64,000 nucleotides of DNA. Origin: Symsagittifera roscoffensis (taxonomy: Eukaryota; Xenacoelomorpha; Acoela; Convolutidae). Under the pieces are notes generated by a model. That model did not search any database and was not told the DNA's origin. It saw only the letters and a program-made list of their open reading frames with translations. The DNA lies in contig NC_087067.1 in NCBI RefSeq assembly GCF_963678635.1, forward strand, positions 40,320,379 through 40,384,378, written 5' to 3'. Position numbers and translations under genes: made by a program. Of the stretch, positions 23,146-34,645 are shown in pieces. How positions within the stretch are numbered: the first letter of the stretch is position 1; each line of letters starts with the position of its first letter.

Positions 23146-23745
23146 ACAATAAAAAATCTTTTGGACAAATAAAAAAAGATCAATGAGAACATAATTGGTA
23201 TAGTTTGATTAAGTCTTTGGGGAAACATCCAAGGAAAAAGTTGAAATAAATTCAAAAAAAATAATTCGAACCTTCCTTGAACGTAAAAAAAAATTGAGCA
23301 GTTGACTAATTAACTATTCTGTATTCGTTTTTTTTTTACTTTACAGCGTAATATCCACTACGCAAAATTACAATGAAAATATCTCGTTTTAAATTTGGGG
23401 TTTGAGGAATGAAAGCTAGAATGAGACTTTTAATGAAACGGGTGGTTTTAACGTCTTTGAAGCTTTTTTCAAAATTTAACGAAACTGTCAGAAAAAGAAA
23501 TAAAAAACCTGATTTAGTCTTTTCAGACTTTTTTGAAAAAGTTCTTCCACACGCCAAGTATGATGAGTTTACTGTCTCATAAAACATATAACATAACTAA
23601 AAGCTTTTTTTTATGACTTTGAAACAATTTACGAGCCGAATTAATTGCTGTTTATGCTTTAATAGTCAAAAACATAATTCACATTATTTGTCCCAAATTG
23701 GTGAAAATGACAAATTTCAAACCCCCATAACAAGGTACCGCGACA

Positions 23746-25144
23746 ACTCGAAATAAAAGACAACTCACAAAAGTCAAGGAAAGTGGCGTAACGCAAGGTT
23801 TTAAAATTAATGGAAAACGTTAATTTTGCATTAAGTGATGGGGGCGCTACACAGGCGATAACCGGCTCTAAATTTCGTATAAAGCCCTACGATCTGTTGG
23901 CAAGACCGCAACATGTTGGAGCAATTGCGGCGGTGAGTATATTGCGAGATGTTTTGTAATGTGAGTTGATTTTATTGCGATTTCTCTTTTGTTGCGAAAT
24001 GCCGAATTATGCCATAGCTAAGCCCTTTAGAAAAAATAACCACTGGTAGTCTAGATTTTGTGAAGTTCAGAACAAAAATTCAAATTTTTAAAGCCTATCA
24101 TTTTCACCAGCACAGCAGATGTTCAACTTTCAGTTTAGGGTCTCAACTTTCAGTTTAGGGTCTCAAAAGACTTTACTAAAAGAAATTTCCGTCACTTTTT
24201 TGTTGACACTCATTTTGTTCTAATTGTTTGAAATAAATTCAATTGTTTTTTTTTAAGTTTTCATGCTACTATTGCAAAAGTCCAAGATATCTGAAGAAGA
24301 AAAGAACCAACACTGAAATTTCTTTATTATTTTTTTTGCCATTTTTTTTTATTGCAAAACCCTGAAAGTATGCAAGATAGTATAATAATATGAAAGAAGT
24401 GATATCTTTGGATGCTTTTGTAGTTTCAAATCTCAAATCTTCATCTCCTATACTTGTCTGAACTGTAATCTTTGAGGGCATTTATAAAAGGTCGTATCAA
24501 AATTGATTTTACTTTGTACCTTTTCTTTCTCTCTTCTTTAATTTGACTATAGTTTTTGTTCTTATTTTGCTTTGATCACTTCAAAAATTTCCGACGGATT
24601 AAAATCACTAGAAATAGTTCTTCTTTTATTTTTATTTGACCGGTTTTTTTTTTAATTTAGGGCGTTTCGCGGATTGAGTTTTCTGCCCAAAACGGCCTGT
24701 AACTTGCGTGCCTTTTTTATTCTTTATTTTCAGGCGGATTATTTCACTTCTTTTTGCCCAATAGAATTTATTCACGTTTTCATTTGCTTTTACCTTTCAA
24801 ACTTTTCTCAGTTGCTGGTCTTGATTTATCATTTTTCTCTTTTTGCACAATTATTTTGAATTTTTTCCCTGGCATATGTCATTTGGGGAAAATTGATGAT
24901 ATTTCAGAAAAACGAGTTTTTTCAAGCAGAAACTGCTTTTGTCATTCATAGTAGCCTCTTTTTAATATCCGTTGCTCTTTTGTGTTCCTAGAAGCAGAGT
25001 TTTTCAAAAGTACCTCATTAAAAATCGACAGTTATCAAGAACATTCGTTAAAGCTTAAATAAATATTACGTTTTCTTAGAAAGTCAGAAAAAAAGACTTC
25101 TAACTGATGGCGTCAAATTATCCACAAAAAAAATTAGTTTTTTA
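23746..25144. other. Non-coding stretch upstream of the GPCR
   Basis: No gene recognised. A perfect two-copy 20-bp tandem repeat (TCAACTTTCAGTTTAGGGTC) is at 24123-24162. The GPCR promoter could lie here or further upstream, but no TATA box or initiator can be assigned with confidence. Confidence 0.5.
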
Positions 25145-25262
25145 TTTTGTCTCTACTTCATTATTGAATAATTTATTGACTTGACTAACTTAACTAATTG
25201 TATTTCATTATTGGATAAATTTATTGCTTTAGTTATTTCATTATTGAATAAAATTTTTGACT
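25145..25262. repeat. TTCATTATTGAATAA-type short repeats
   Basis: Three near copies of TTCATTATTGAATAA at about 25158, 25206 and 25238, separated by related T/A-rich sequence, about 130-240 bp before the GPCR start codon. Confidence 0.6.
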
Positions 25263-25393
25263 TGTGAGCATTGCTTTATTGTTCCTCATTTAGAAAGAAA
25301 AGACAAAAAAATGTACAATTTCGTTTTTAAAAATTGGTTTTAATCAAAAATTAGTTTCTTTAAATAATTCGCAGAAACCATCTCAGTCTTAAA

Positions 25394-26022
25394 ATGGCAA
25401 CAAACGATCTCAATTTTTCTCTAATGAACGATTCAGCTCTAGAAGAACTCAATTCTTGCTCAATGGTCGAAGATTGTCAAATTTCAGAAGCACTTTGGAA
25501 ATTGAGCGGCATTCCTCAAGGTTTATTTTACATAATTGTTATATTTTTCTCGCTCTTTGGCAATATTATCGTAATAAAAACGGTGAAACAAGACCCTGAA
25601 ATGTCCAAATCGTATTCCAACATTTTCCTGGTCAACTTAGCTCTTTGTGACATAGCTCAGGCAGGTTTGATGCTTCCTATTTTTGGGACAACCGCAGTCT
25701 TGGGGGACTCGTATATATTCCCGCCCATTCTTGGAAACGACATTATGTGTACCGTTTCCAAATTTCTTAACCAATTATGTCCAGCTGTGACTTGCTACAC
25801 AAACACAATTATAGCTGTGGACCGATTCGTGGCTTTCGTGTATCCGTTTCGGAAAAGAATAACGAAACTGACAGCCTGTTTAATCATGGGGTTCACATGG
25901 GTGGTGTCGGCGGTGTTCTGCACAGAATTGTTCTGTCAGCCGGAAGTGGTGGATAACTGCTGGAGTGGGTGTCGCAAGCGAACCTGCATCAACAACTTGA
26001 CCCCTGTGTCCAGATTTTTGGG
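25394..26022 (+). CDS. Rhodopsin-like GPCR, coding exon 1 (N-terminus to TM4 and extracellular loop 2)
   Basis: The first coding exon of a class A G-protein-coupled receptor, a plasma-membrane protein that passes an extracellular, probably peptide, signal to G proteins. It encodes residues 1-209 plus two bases. The start ATG sits in TTAAAATGGCA, a good eukaryotic context. N7 and N12 are possible N-glycosylation sites. TM1 is about 43-64 (N57 in GN). TM2 is about 76-100 (LALCD, D86). TM3 starts at C119, the expected disulfide cysteine, and ends in VDRF (143-145) instead of DRY. TM4 has W169. Loop 2 has four cysteines (181, 189, 193, 198). The exon ends at a GTGAGT donor (26023). CTTTAAATAATTCGCAG just upstream could be a 3' splice site of a 5' UTR intron. 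The ligand family is not assignable by eye. Confidence 0.92.
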
Positions 26023-26924
26023 GTGAGTGCAGGGGAACTGGATCTATTTTTTATAGTGTGAAATCATTCAATATGTTGAAAAATAGTGAATATAACATAA
26101 TTTTTTGCATCACACTAGCTTGTCAGTTAAGTCTATACAATAAACTTTTTGAGTATGCATTACCATAACTTTACGTCATAATAATCCTTCATAACCGGGC
26201 CTCATATACATTTAAACTAACATACCACGTTCAAATTGTAGTGAGGATATTTAAACAACCCACTGATATTTGATTTTTGCGGGGTAAAACGAATCAAACT
26301 TAGTTGGCTGGAGTCAAGTTAGGGCTTTAGTAGAAGTGGTATGCGAGTCCTTGATAATAACCGGGGTCAAGTTTTCTGCCCATAGTTTTTCCATATGTAA
26401 AGTAGATGATTGAACCCGCTTCTTACTCCACTTTCAAAAACTTCCAAAAGTTGCCCAAACACATAAGCAAACACATTGCCCAACTTTATTAACAATGGGC
26501 ATTTTTTACTTATTATTTCAAAAACTTGCTTGCAGCGCAAAAAATAGTGAAAATGTGGTCTCCCAAAATCAATTTGTTCGACCAGGTCTTTTCCATTCCC
26601 TCAACAGCTCAAATTTTCTATTTTGAACTTTAAGCGTGTTATAATTCCTTTACCCGTTATAATTGCAAAACGCGTGATGTTCCGATGCAAAATTTGTGCA
26701 CCAAATGTGTTTAAAATAGTTAAATTGTTCCCCTCGCAAAATTTTATTTTGCTATGTTAACGTTCAAATAGTTTTTCAAACTTGAAATACAAAATCGTTT
26801 AAAATTCAGTTTCATAGTAAAGGCTTTGAAACGAATTGAAAAAATAAACGATTCTTATGGTTTTATTAAGAAATATCACTATTATTTATTTCAAATTTAT
26901 TAAATTCGACTATTTTTAACTTTC

Positions 26925-26985
26925 ATAGACACTGACAAGGAAACTCAAATGTAATCAATTTTTATGCACGGAACTACAGAGGAGC
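26925..26985 (+). repeat. Copy of a GACACTGAC...CTCAAATATAATCAATTTT end sequence
   Basis: AGACACTGACAAGGAAACTC followed by AAATGTAATCAATTTTTATG and GGAACTACAG parallels 34607-34660 (GACACTGACAGTGAAACTC, ATATAATCAATTTTATTC, AGAACTCC). It is probably one end of the foldback family whose inverted arms occur at 34455-34645. Confidence 0.55.
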
Positions 26986-28424
26986 CCTCCTCGTGTTTTG
27001 GAACTTTTGGGCGCTTTTATCCTTTTCCGTGAAAACTTAGGAGAATTGTGAAGAACATATCAACCCGACCCATAAAAAATTCAGTATCAATAAGTGAAAC
27101 CTATTTGATAAAAATTGGGATCTTTCAATCCCTTTTTCTAAAAATAGAGCTCATTCATAGAAACGGCCTTATAGAAATTAAACGTCAGACTGAAATTAAA
27201 ACCAATAATGTCAAACTGGGTTGCTAGGATCGTATCAGATCAATTATAAATTATTAGTATAACTTATATAAACTTCAAACAAGTTGTTTTGAATTCATCT
27301 TGTGAAGTTTAGATGTATGTTTGTTGTATGACCTGAAAAAGAAAAATTGTGAATTAAAAAATCTAAAGTATCCATTGCTGAAAAGATTGCGCACAATTTT
27401 GATAAAATTAACAAATTATTTTATAAGATAACACTGAGCTTAGTTGCGCACATAGCTATTTTTCGAGCGATGAGCTTTCAAACCTGAAAGTTCTATTGAA
27501 AAAAAAATTGGTAAAATTGAAATAGTGGATTCCGCAAGCTAGAAATCTAGGCTTTAATAATGTTTATATTTGACTAGTGTCGATTTTAATGAAAGTTATT
27601 TCAACGCATGCAGATTTTAGTGCAGAATGTCTAAGCAATAGTTATTGATGTGCTTTCTCATCCGGGGATTCTATTGACAATAATGGATCTCACCAACAAT
27701 TGCTCGGACACAGTGATGGATGTAGTTTTTCTCGAGATAGCGAGTTTTTAAAAAATCGAAATTTCAGTCGTCTTTTTTTAGGTCAAATATACATAATTTC
27801 TGTTTTGTTCTAAGACGATTTAAAAATCTTGTTCTGCAGAAAATGAGTCTACGCTGCTACAAAATTTGAAATAATGGTCAGAAATGACGCTAGCACACTT
27901 CTTGGAAGGTGTTTGAAAGCGCCATCAGAAAACTTTTGGAGCTGATTGACTAAAATTGGATTAGGCTCTTTTTCCTTTTCCCCCACCTGCTAATTTTTCT
28001 ATGTAAATTTGTTGACCACATTGTCCGATTGTTATGAAAACTCACATACAGACTAATAAGGCCACGACAAACATATTTGGTCTTCATACTCTACCTCGTA
28101 AAACCACTCGTTACACTAATATAGTGAAGCTCGTGTGATTTTTTGGGATTTTTGAGGTCTGAGGATTGAACTACTAAAAGTGGATGAGGAGGAGCGTCTT
28201 ACCTTTTCCTCCGAAGACTTTTTTGAAAAAAAAAATCAAACATTTTGTGATACGATCGATAATAACCTTTGCCCGTAATTGGAGATAGGTAATCATTTTT
28301 TAATATTTTTTTATATTTTTTTATTTTTTCCAATTTCGATTTTTAGAAACTAAGATTCTAAGGCAATTTTTAATTGTTTCCATTTTCGATCCTTAGATTC
28401 TAGGATTTTAAAGCGATTTAATAC

Positions 28425-28635
28425 ATGGGGGATGACCAACATACGAGCTGTTCAGCTCTTCACGTAGAGCCGCTTTTGTACCCCAGGCTAGGATCTACAT
28501 GCAATTGTTTTGGTTATTTTCGGGGCTGGGTAGTTTTGCCTTACACTCAAGCAACGAACGCGGTTTATGATGGGCCTCGAACATCCGACCTTTTGATTGA
28601 GAGACGAAGAAGTTACCACTTCGCCACCTCTCCCT
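28425..28635 (-). mobile_element. tRNA-derived SINE, minus-strand copy
   Basis: Read on the minus strand it starts GGTGGCGAAGTGGTAAC (A-box-like), then CTCTCAATCAAAAGGTCGGA and a B box GGATGTTCGAGGCCC, an internal RNA polymerase III promoter from a tRNA. The body has CGTTCGTTGCTTGAG, CCCAGCCCCGAAAATAACC and ATTGCATGTAG, and ends with GAGCTGAACAGCTCGTATG and GTTGGTCATCCCC. The copy at 31288 matches along its length. SINEs are moved by LINE machinery. Confidence 0.85.
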
Positions 28636-28674
28636 TAGGATATGGCTTGATATACATTTGAACAAAATTCCCTA

Positions 28675-29190
28675 CAAAACTGCTCGCATATCACGGGGCG
28701 AACATCTGAATTTGTTGACTGCATTTTAAAACCAATTTAATTTTTCTCGGTTGAAAAATATCTATAAAAAAAACTTTTTTCTTTTCATTTTTTCTTCAAT
28801 TCATCCCCCCATATGTTACTGTACGTTACAAAGCTACAGAGCTTTTTTTTAGCGCCTTGTATGTTGATAATACGTCCAAATGAATTGCCTCAATTCAATT
28901 TGGAACGCGTTATTCCGCCGCTTACGCAAGCCATTAGAAGGCAATAAATCGTGCGATAATTATCCCAAATTGACCAATTTAGCAATTTTCAAACCCCCAT
29001 ACCTTTACAAAAAACGATCATATTTGACAAATAAAAATGAATTTGAGCTCATGAAAGCAATACTTTTCAGACGAAGTAAAAAATTTACCAAAAATGCTTT
29101 ATTAAAAGTTCGAAAAATGACTGAATAAAAAACAACCTCACAAAGCATAAGTAATCCGCACTTTCTGGGAAAACCGGAACAATAATACTA
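28675..29190 (+). repeat. Family A dispersed repeat, near-complete copy
   Basis: Left end AAAACTGCTCGCATATCACG, then TTTGTTGACTGC, CCCCCCATATGTTACTGTAC, CTCAATTCAATTTGGAACGC, TCCGCCGCTTACGC, TCGTGCGATAATTATCCCAA, AAACCCCCATACCTTTAC, AATTTGAGCTCATG, AAAAGTTCGAAAAATGACTG and a right end CTTTCTGGGAAAACCGGAAC. The internal open frame at 28880-29128 is not shared by other copies. Confidence 0.7.
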
Positions 29191-29651
29191 TTTTTATCAT
29201 TCGAGCACTCGTGGTATGTTTAATTTAATGAGTCGGATATCTTCAACTACTCCCTTTTGGTAAATAGCAACGAATTTCCACCCCTTTTAAGAGCTAAATC
29301 AACTGTTCAGTATATGAGAATTTTGAGCCTGGCAACAAATGTCCCTATCTTTTTGCAAAAAAGTAATAATTTAAGAGATCCATTGGCCCAAAATATTTTA
29401 GGTGTTTACGCATTTATATTTTAAATAAGAGAATCTAAACATTCATTGACATTAATATTATTTTTCAGCATCCTTTCTGAAAGATTATTCAAATAAAAGT
29501 CACTGCTGTGGGCGAAAATTTACAATATTATCTATATTAATTTTAATGGTTGGCTAGTACTTAAAATTTTGTAAAACTCTGTAGCCGCATAAGCAAAAAA
29601 CCTAAATCAGCTTCTAATAAACGAACGCCTGTCAAACCTAAAATTTTCTGG

Positions 29652-29840
29652 AATGAGAGGAGGGGCGGATTTTCAAGAATTTTTTTGCCGACGGTTGAAA
29701 ACTTTTGTTGAAATTTCAATGATGAGCAATCAACAGTTATGACTTTTTGAGCTCTGCGCAAATCCCAGATTGACCAAAACTGGTAAATGAATAAATCTGA
29801 GCTGCGCTGCGGGTCATTTTATAAGAAAAAAAAAACAAAC
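29652..29840 (+). mobile_element. Left-end fragment of the hAT-type MITE
   Basis: GAGGGGCGGATTTTCAAGAA followed by TTGCCGACGGTTG, GACTTTTTGAGCTCTGCGCA and GAGCTGCGCTGCGGGTC resembles the first half of the copy at 19178, strongly diverged. Confidence 0.5.
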
Positions 29841-31287
29841 ATAGTTTTGTAGCTTTTTCAAATGGTTTTGACACAAAGTTTTTGGCGCCCCCATCCGACA
29901 TTTTCATTTTCCTTAAAATTAGTATATTTTTTGGAAGTTACGAATGTGACTACAAAAAAAAAGAAAAGATATTGGGATTGAGGCCGAAGTTTCTCATGCT
30001 TTGTACAGTTTGCCAGTGCAAAACGCATTAAAAAAATTTCACCACCAATTATGTTCATTTATGGAAATCATATCGTATTTTTATGAGACTGCTGTTAAAA
30101 TAGTTTCAGTGTATGCCATCTATTTTGTATACTTTCAAACTGGCGAAATTTATGCAAAATGTCCAAATTATTTATTTGTTTGGACAGTACAATTCATTGT
30201 CAAACTCTCAAAACATCATAATATATCTCAAATTGCTGAGAAAAAAATGACCTTGACCGGGCTTGGTGTTATTTCATCCGATGAGTTCTTTTTCTGCTAT
30301 TTTTCGGACCTTTGGGACCAGAGGATTAATCCAGATGCAAAGGATACCTTATTCAACTAAAAATTAATTAAAAATAGTAGCGTTCTGCGCTTGTGCAGGA
30401 AGGGAGAAACGAGAGAGAATTGTTAAATTTAGATTAAATTTTCACTTTCAATTACGCTACACCCCATAACACACCTGATTTGGAAAACAATCAGGTTAAA
30501 AGTGCGCAATGGGATTAATTTTTTTACCCTGGAATCTGCCTTAAAAAGATTTGCGATCAAATAAAGCAAGTCTTTGGTGGAACAATTTTTTTGAACTATT
30601 CTCCCCCTTTTAATTCTCCAAGTTTTCTGCTTATCTGAGCAGAGATTCAAAAAAAGACATCCATTCCCGCTTAGTACCTAGAAAATATTTTCCCCGTAGA
30701 GGACTAATTAATCGGCTAAAAATTTTAATTTTACTTCGTAATTTTTCCTAGAAAATTTTTCCTCAAAGAAACCAAGGGAAGCTCCAGTCTTTGGCAACTA
30801 TTGAGATACTATATTTAAACAAATTTGACCTTAATTTCCTTTAAGTAAAGAATCAAAAAAGGCAGGTGCTTTCAATCTATTTATATTAAAACGGATCAGC
30901 CTGAAAAAGAGTAACCGATAAACACTCGGGAAAATGGTTGTAAAATATTTGCATACATCATAAAGCCTGCTGCTGAAGACATAATTTTCTTAAAAAACGA
31001 ACAGACGTGCAGAAGACAAAAACAACTAATGCTCCTTAAAAAAATTAGTTTTAATTGTACTCTTTTTAAAAGTTTTCGTATTTTCCCCAAACAAGACCCA
31101 ATGCATTTTTCTCATCTTGGACGCAAAATAACTTTCTTGATGAATTAAATTGATTAGCATTTTTGGACAAAGGCGTTTTTAGTATTCAATACATTTTGTG
31201 TTTCATTCATTCATCCTTTGGTTGGTGCCAAACCACAAAATTTTTTTCCACCGAACTTCTTTTTGGCAGTTATTTGTCCTTTTAGTG

Positions 31288-31496
31288 AGCAGTGGTGAAG
31301 TAGTTACGTCTCCGCCTCTCAATCGAAAGGTCGGATGTTCGAGGCCCACGATGATCCGCGCTCGTTGCTTGAAGGTGAAGCAACATTACCCAACCCAGAA
31401 AAATAACCAAAAAAATTGCATGTAGTTCTTAAACAGGGGCACAACAGCGGTTCGCCGTGATGAGCTGTAAAAGCTCTTGTATTAGTCCTTTCCCCC
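31288..31496 (+). mobile_element. tRNA-derived SINE, plus-strand copy
   Basis: Same family as 28425-28635, opposite orientation: AGTGGTGAAGTAGTTACGTC, CTCTCAATCGAAAGGTCGGA, B box GGATGTTCGAGGCCC, GCTCGTTGCTTGAAG, CCCAACCCAGAAAAATAACC, TTGCATGTAG, GAGCTGTAAAAGCTCTTG and TTAGTCCTTTCCCC at the 3' end. No clear poly(A) tail; the end is a short pyrimidine-rich stretch. Confidence 0.85.
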
Positions 31497-32107
31497 GTGG
31501 AGTAATGGTCTTAACCTTAAGGGAAAAGACTGTTTGTGTTTTTCTATAGTTACCTTTTGCAGCTAAAACTTATTCTGTTTTGAGGTGTCTTCCGATTGCA
31601 TGTTTTAACTATTCAATTTTAAAATTAAGTTGGCCTGTCATACTTTGATTAGACTTCTATAGTATCGAGAAACGACTTTTTTTATTCAAACAGAAGAAAA
31701 ATAATTTACACCTATTCTATTTTTTTTTCGTTTTCTTTTAGTTTCAATTAGTGTGGTTATCAGTGGTACCAAAAAGTTTCATTAATCTGGTGCAATGCAA
31801 TTAGAATAATTTTAATTTGATACTGCCACAGAAATCTGTTCTGAATGGGATTTAATCTGCGTTTACGTGCCCATTCAAAAAGTAATTTGGATAAACTACT
31901 TCTGCAAACAGTTCTGCTTACGTTACAAATTTATTCTCATGGTGACGATGAGGGTAAAAAATTAGTGATAAAGACTTATAAAGTTTAAAAATTTGGTTCT
32001 CGGGCACTTATTGTAATAAGCTTTTTCGAAAAAAAAACTTGAATGGCATATTTACGCATTGAGCCAATACACAAATCACTGAGCTTGGAATTTTCATCTT
32101 TGAGATG

Positions 32108-32605
32108 AAAAAGACTGCTTGTATTACAAGGCAAAGTCTTGGATGTTCCGACTGTCCCTTAATTCATATCGAATAGTTTTTGGGAAAAACATTGAAAACT
32201 TATACAGGACAATATCAAAGTGTAAAATTTTGAGTCATACTAAATTAATACGACCAATTAGCTAGCCTCATATCAAATTGGAACAATTTTGTTGTGCGGG
32301 AATAATTTAATACGCATAACTAATTCGCATTACGTTCTCAGCAGTATAAATAAACTCTTCAAAGCGCGCATGAATTAGTCAAGAGCATGACAAATTTGGC
32401 AAATTTCAAACCCCCAGAACTTTACAATAAGTAATCGGAGATGAACTATCATTTTATATTTGAACTCAGGAAGTCGCTAACTCCAATGGGTTATAAAAAA
32501 TTTTGTTGAAAATTATTATTTCGAGCAGTGAAAACTGACTGAATAAAAAAAACCACACCGAGCATAAATATTCCGTTTTCTTCGAAATGCGGAACAAAAA
32601 TATTG
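32108..32605 (+). repeat. Family A dispersed repeat, subfamily copy
   Basis: AAAGACTGCTTGTATTACAA, GATGTTCCGACTGTCCC, TCGAATAGTTTTTGGG, CCAATTAGCTAGCCTC, TTGGAACAATTTTGTTGTGC, AAACCCCCAGAACTTTAC, AACTGACTGAATAAAAAAAA, CCACACCGAGCATAAATATT and CGAAATGCGGAACAAAAAT. It pairs with 2473 and 45403 as a subfamily marked by the TTGTTGTGCGGGA and GACTGAATAAAA blocks. Confidence 0.75.
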
Positions 32606-33944
32606 TTTTTCATCCGTGGCGAACTTCATCCGAAAATATCTCAAAACGATATTTTCTAGTCGTTGCTAGAAGAAAAAATTATTTGATAGAAAGTGCTACG
32701 CAAGGAAACATTTGATGACCCTAGGCTAGAAGATAATTCGATGATGACATATTTGAAAAAAAAAATTTTCCTGATTTTTTTATTTGGTATAACTTCAAAC
32801 CGGTTTAAGATTTTTTTTGCGTTTTTCTGGCTTTTCGCTGAAATATAACTTGAATTACGTAATGTTCTTCTAGTCTTCCAGTCAGGTTGTATACCAAATT
32901 TTACTTCCAGTTTTCCATGAATTTTACAAGTTACCCCAGTACGTTTTTCGTCTAATTGATTGCTGCCGTGTCTCTGCAACGACACTCTCACCAAAAATAA
33001 GTGTAAAAGAATTGATTTCCTATAATTTCCTGGCTATAATTTCTTGGCTGTATTGAATTCACAACCTATCACAGATCTCAAACCACACGTTTATTCATCG
33101 CGTTACTGTCGCTGAATCAACCAGATTAATTTTATAATAACTACTGAAAGCTTTATCACTGAGTTTTCTCTGATTCCTTGATGGCAAAAATTGTACTATC
33201 AGAGCTAAACCTTCGTAATAATATCACTAATTGATCGCTGAAAAAGTATCGAAAACAACACTGATTCAGCAAAGAAGATCTTGGCAAGTTCATTCTGGAA
33301 CTTGAGTAATCAACATAAGAGCAATTAGGAGAGCAACTCATGTGCGGATAGTTTTTATCTGGCGTTATAAGAGTTATTCAACACTGCTTGTTGCACACTT
33401 GATAGACCTCTACATGTAATTTTTTCTGATCCTTCCTTTTCTGTGTTTCCTCTTGCTTGCTTCAACAATTAAAGAGCGCATTTAGGATTTATATCATAGA
33501 AAGCAGTAATTACATTAGTTACAAATAGTAGATTGCACTTGTTCGGGTGAATTAGTCTCAAAAGAGGCTTCTACTCTTAACGTCTCAACTAGTTCAAGCA
33601 AAAAAATTGAGTAACTTGCCAAAAAATTGATTGATTCGATGTCCTCACCTCTATGAAAAGTGGAAAAAAAATGATTATAATGGATTTTTGTGGTCTAAAA
33701 CATTTTCAGTTTAATCGATTCCCATGTTAGGCTTAGACAACAAAATTAGACAAAAAATTGGATTTAAATCCATTTTTTCTGGCAAAATTATAATGCATTA
33801 TAATTCATTTGAAATACATTATAATGGATTACAAAACAAGTACAAAATCATATTAAAATGGATTTTTTTCTATGAGTAATGCAAAATCTTTGCAAAGTGA
33901 GTGTTTGTCCTACTCCTTTTCTAAACCTAAAATTGCAAAAAGAT

Positions 33945-34320
33945 TTTGTTGACCTCTCCCCCTAACATTCGGCCCTTTGCTCCCTTACAACCCCCAGTCC
34001 AACGTTTGACTCTTTGCCCCCTTCCCACGCTTGAACAACCCCCCCCCCCCACCTGGCCTTCTGAGACCCCCACGCTGAGCCATCCCCGCCTCACCTGAAT
34101 CACCCGACATCCGCACCTGAACTAACGACCCCCCCCTCCCCCCCCCCCCCCCCCCCCTCCCAACCACTTGACCCCCACCCTCTGATCCGGTTCAAGTATG
34201 GTGAGTGCGGGGAGGGGGGGGGGGGTTGGTTCAGGTGGGGGCAGGGTTGGTATTGGTTCAGGTGGGATGTGGGGGGTGTAAGTGTACAAAGGGGGCAAAG
34301 GGGCAAACATTGGAGGGAAC
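33945..34320. repeat. C-rich to G-rich switch island in AT-rich DNA
   Basis: The plus strand is strongly C-rich from about 33945 to 34200, with C runs around 34038-34050, 34130-34137 and 34139-34157. It then becomes G-rich from about 34200 to 34310 (GGGGAGGGGGGGGGGG, GGTTCAGGTGGGGGCAGGG). The unit GGTTCAGGTGGG repeats inside. The G-rich half could form G-quadruplexes and the halves could pair. Proline- or glycine-rich open frames here follow from composition and are not genes. Confidence 0.75.
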
Positions 34321-34454
34321 AAAGTTCAGCTATTGAGTAACATAAAAAGAAGCAAACTGTCAAATTTTTTAAATAATCAAAAATAACCAACTTTAGTTTA
34401 AATCGTAGAAAAGACTTTATGTGTATTGGAATTCGAATCTCAAAAAAGTGAGAA

Positions 34455-34645
34455 AAAGCGATTATAATTGAGTTTTATTGTCAGCGTCCACAAAAAAAAA
34501 TTTAAAAAAAACGATTATAATGGATTAAGAATGGATTTTGTTTCCTTGAAAAATAGTAATAATGTAATAAATTTTTAATTGACTATAATCATTTTTTTCC
34601 TTTTTGTGGACACTGACAGTGAAACTCAAATATAATCAATTTTAT
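34455..34645. repeat. Foldback with GATTATAATTGAGTTTTATTG arms
   Basis: The left arm (about 34460-34497: ATTATAATTGAGTTT, TTGTCAGCGTCCACAAA) is inverted at 34600-34645 (TTTGTGGACACTGACAG, AAACTCAAATATAATC). Between them are two ATTATAATGGATT-type units, also present at 33675-33870. Confidence 0.65.

Noticed and set aside
25900..26022. Four loop-2 cysteines as a separate zinc-binding motif
   Set aside because: They lie in the extracellular loop between TM4 and TM5 of a clear GPCR, where disulfides are the likelier role.
30001..30360. 119-codon open frame on the plus strand
   Set aside because: Lies inside GPCR intron 1, with no recognisable domain and ordinary AT-driven composition.
33985..34390. 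Proline- and glycine-rich open frames
   Set aside because: Produced by poly-C and poly-G tracts; low complexity only.
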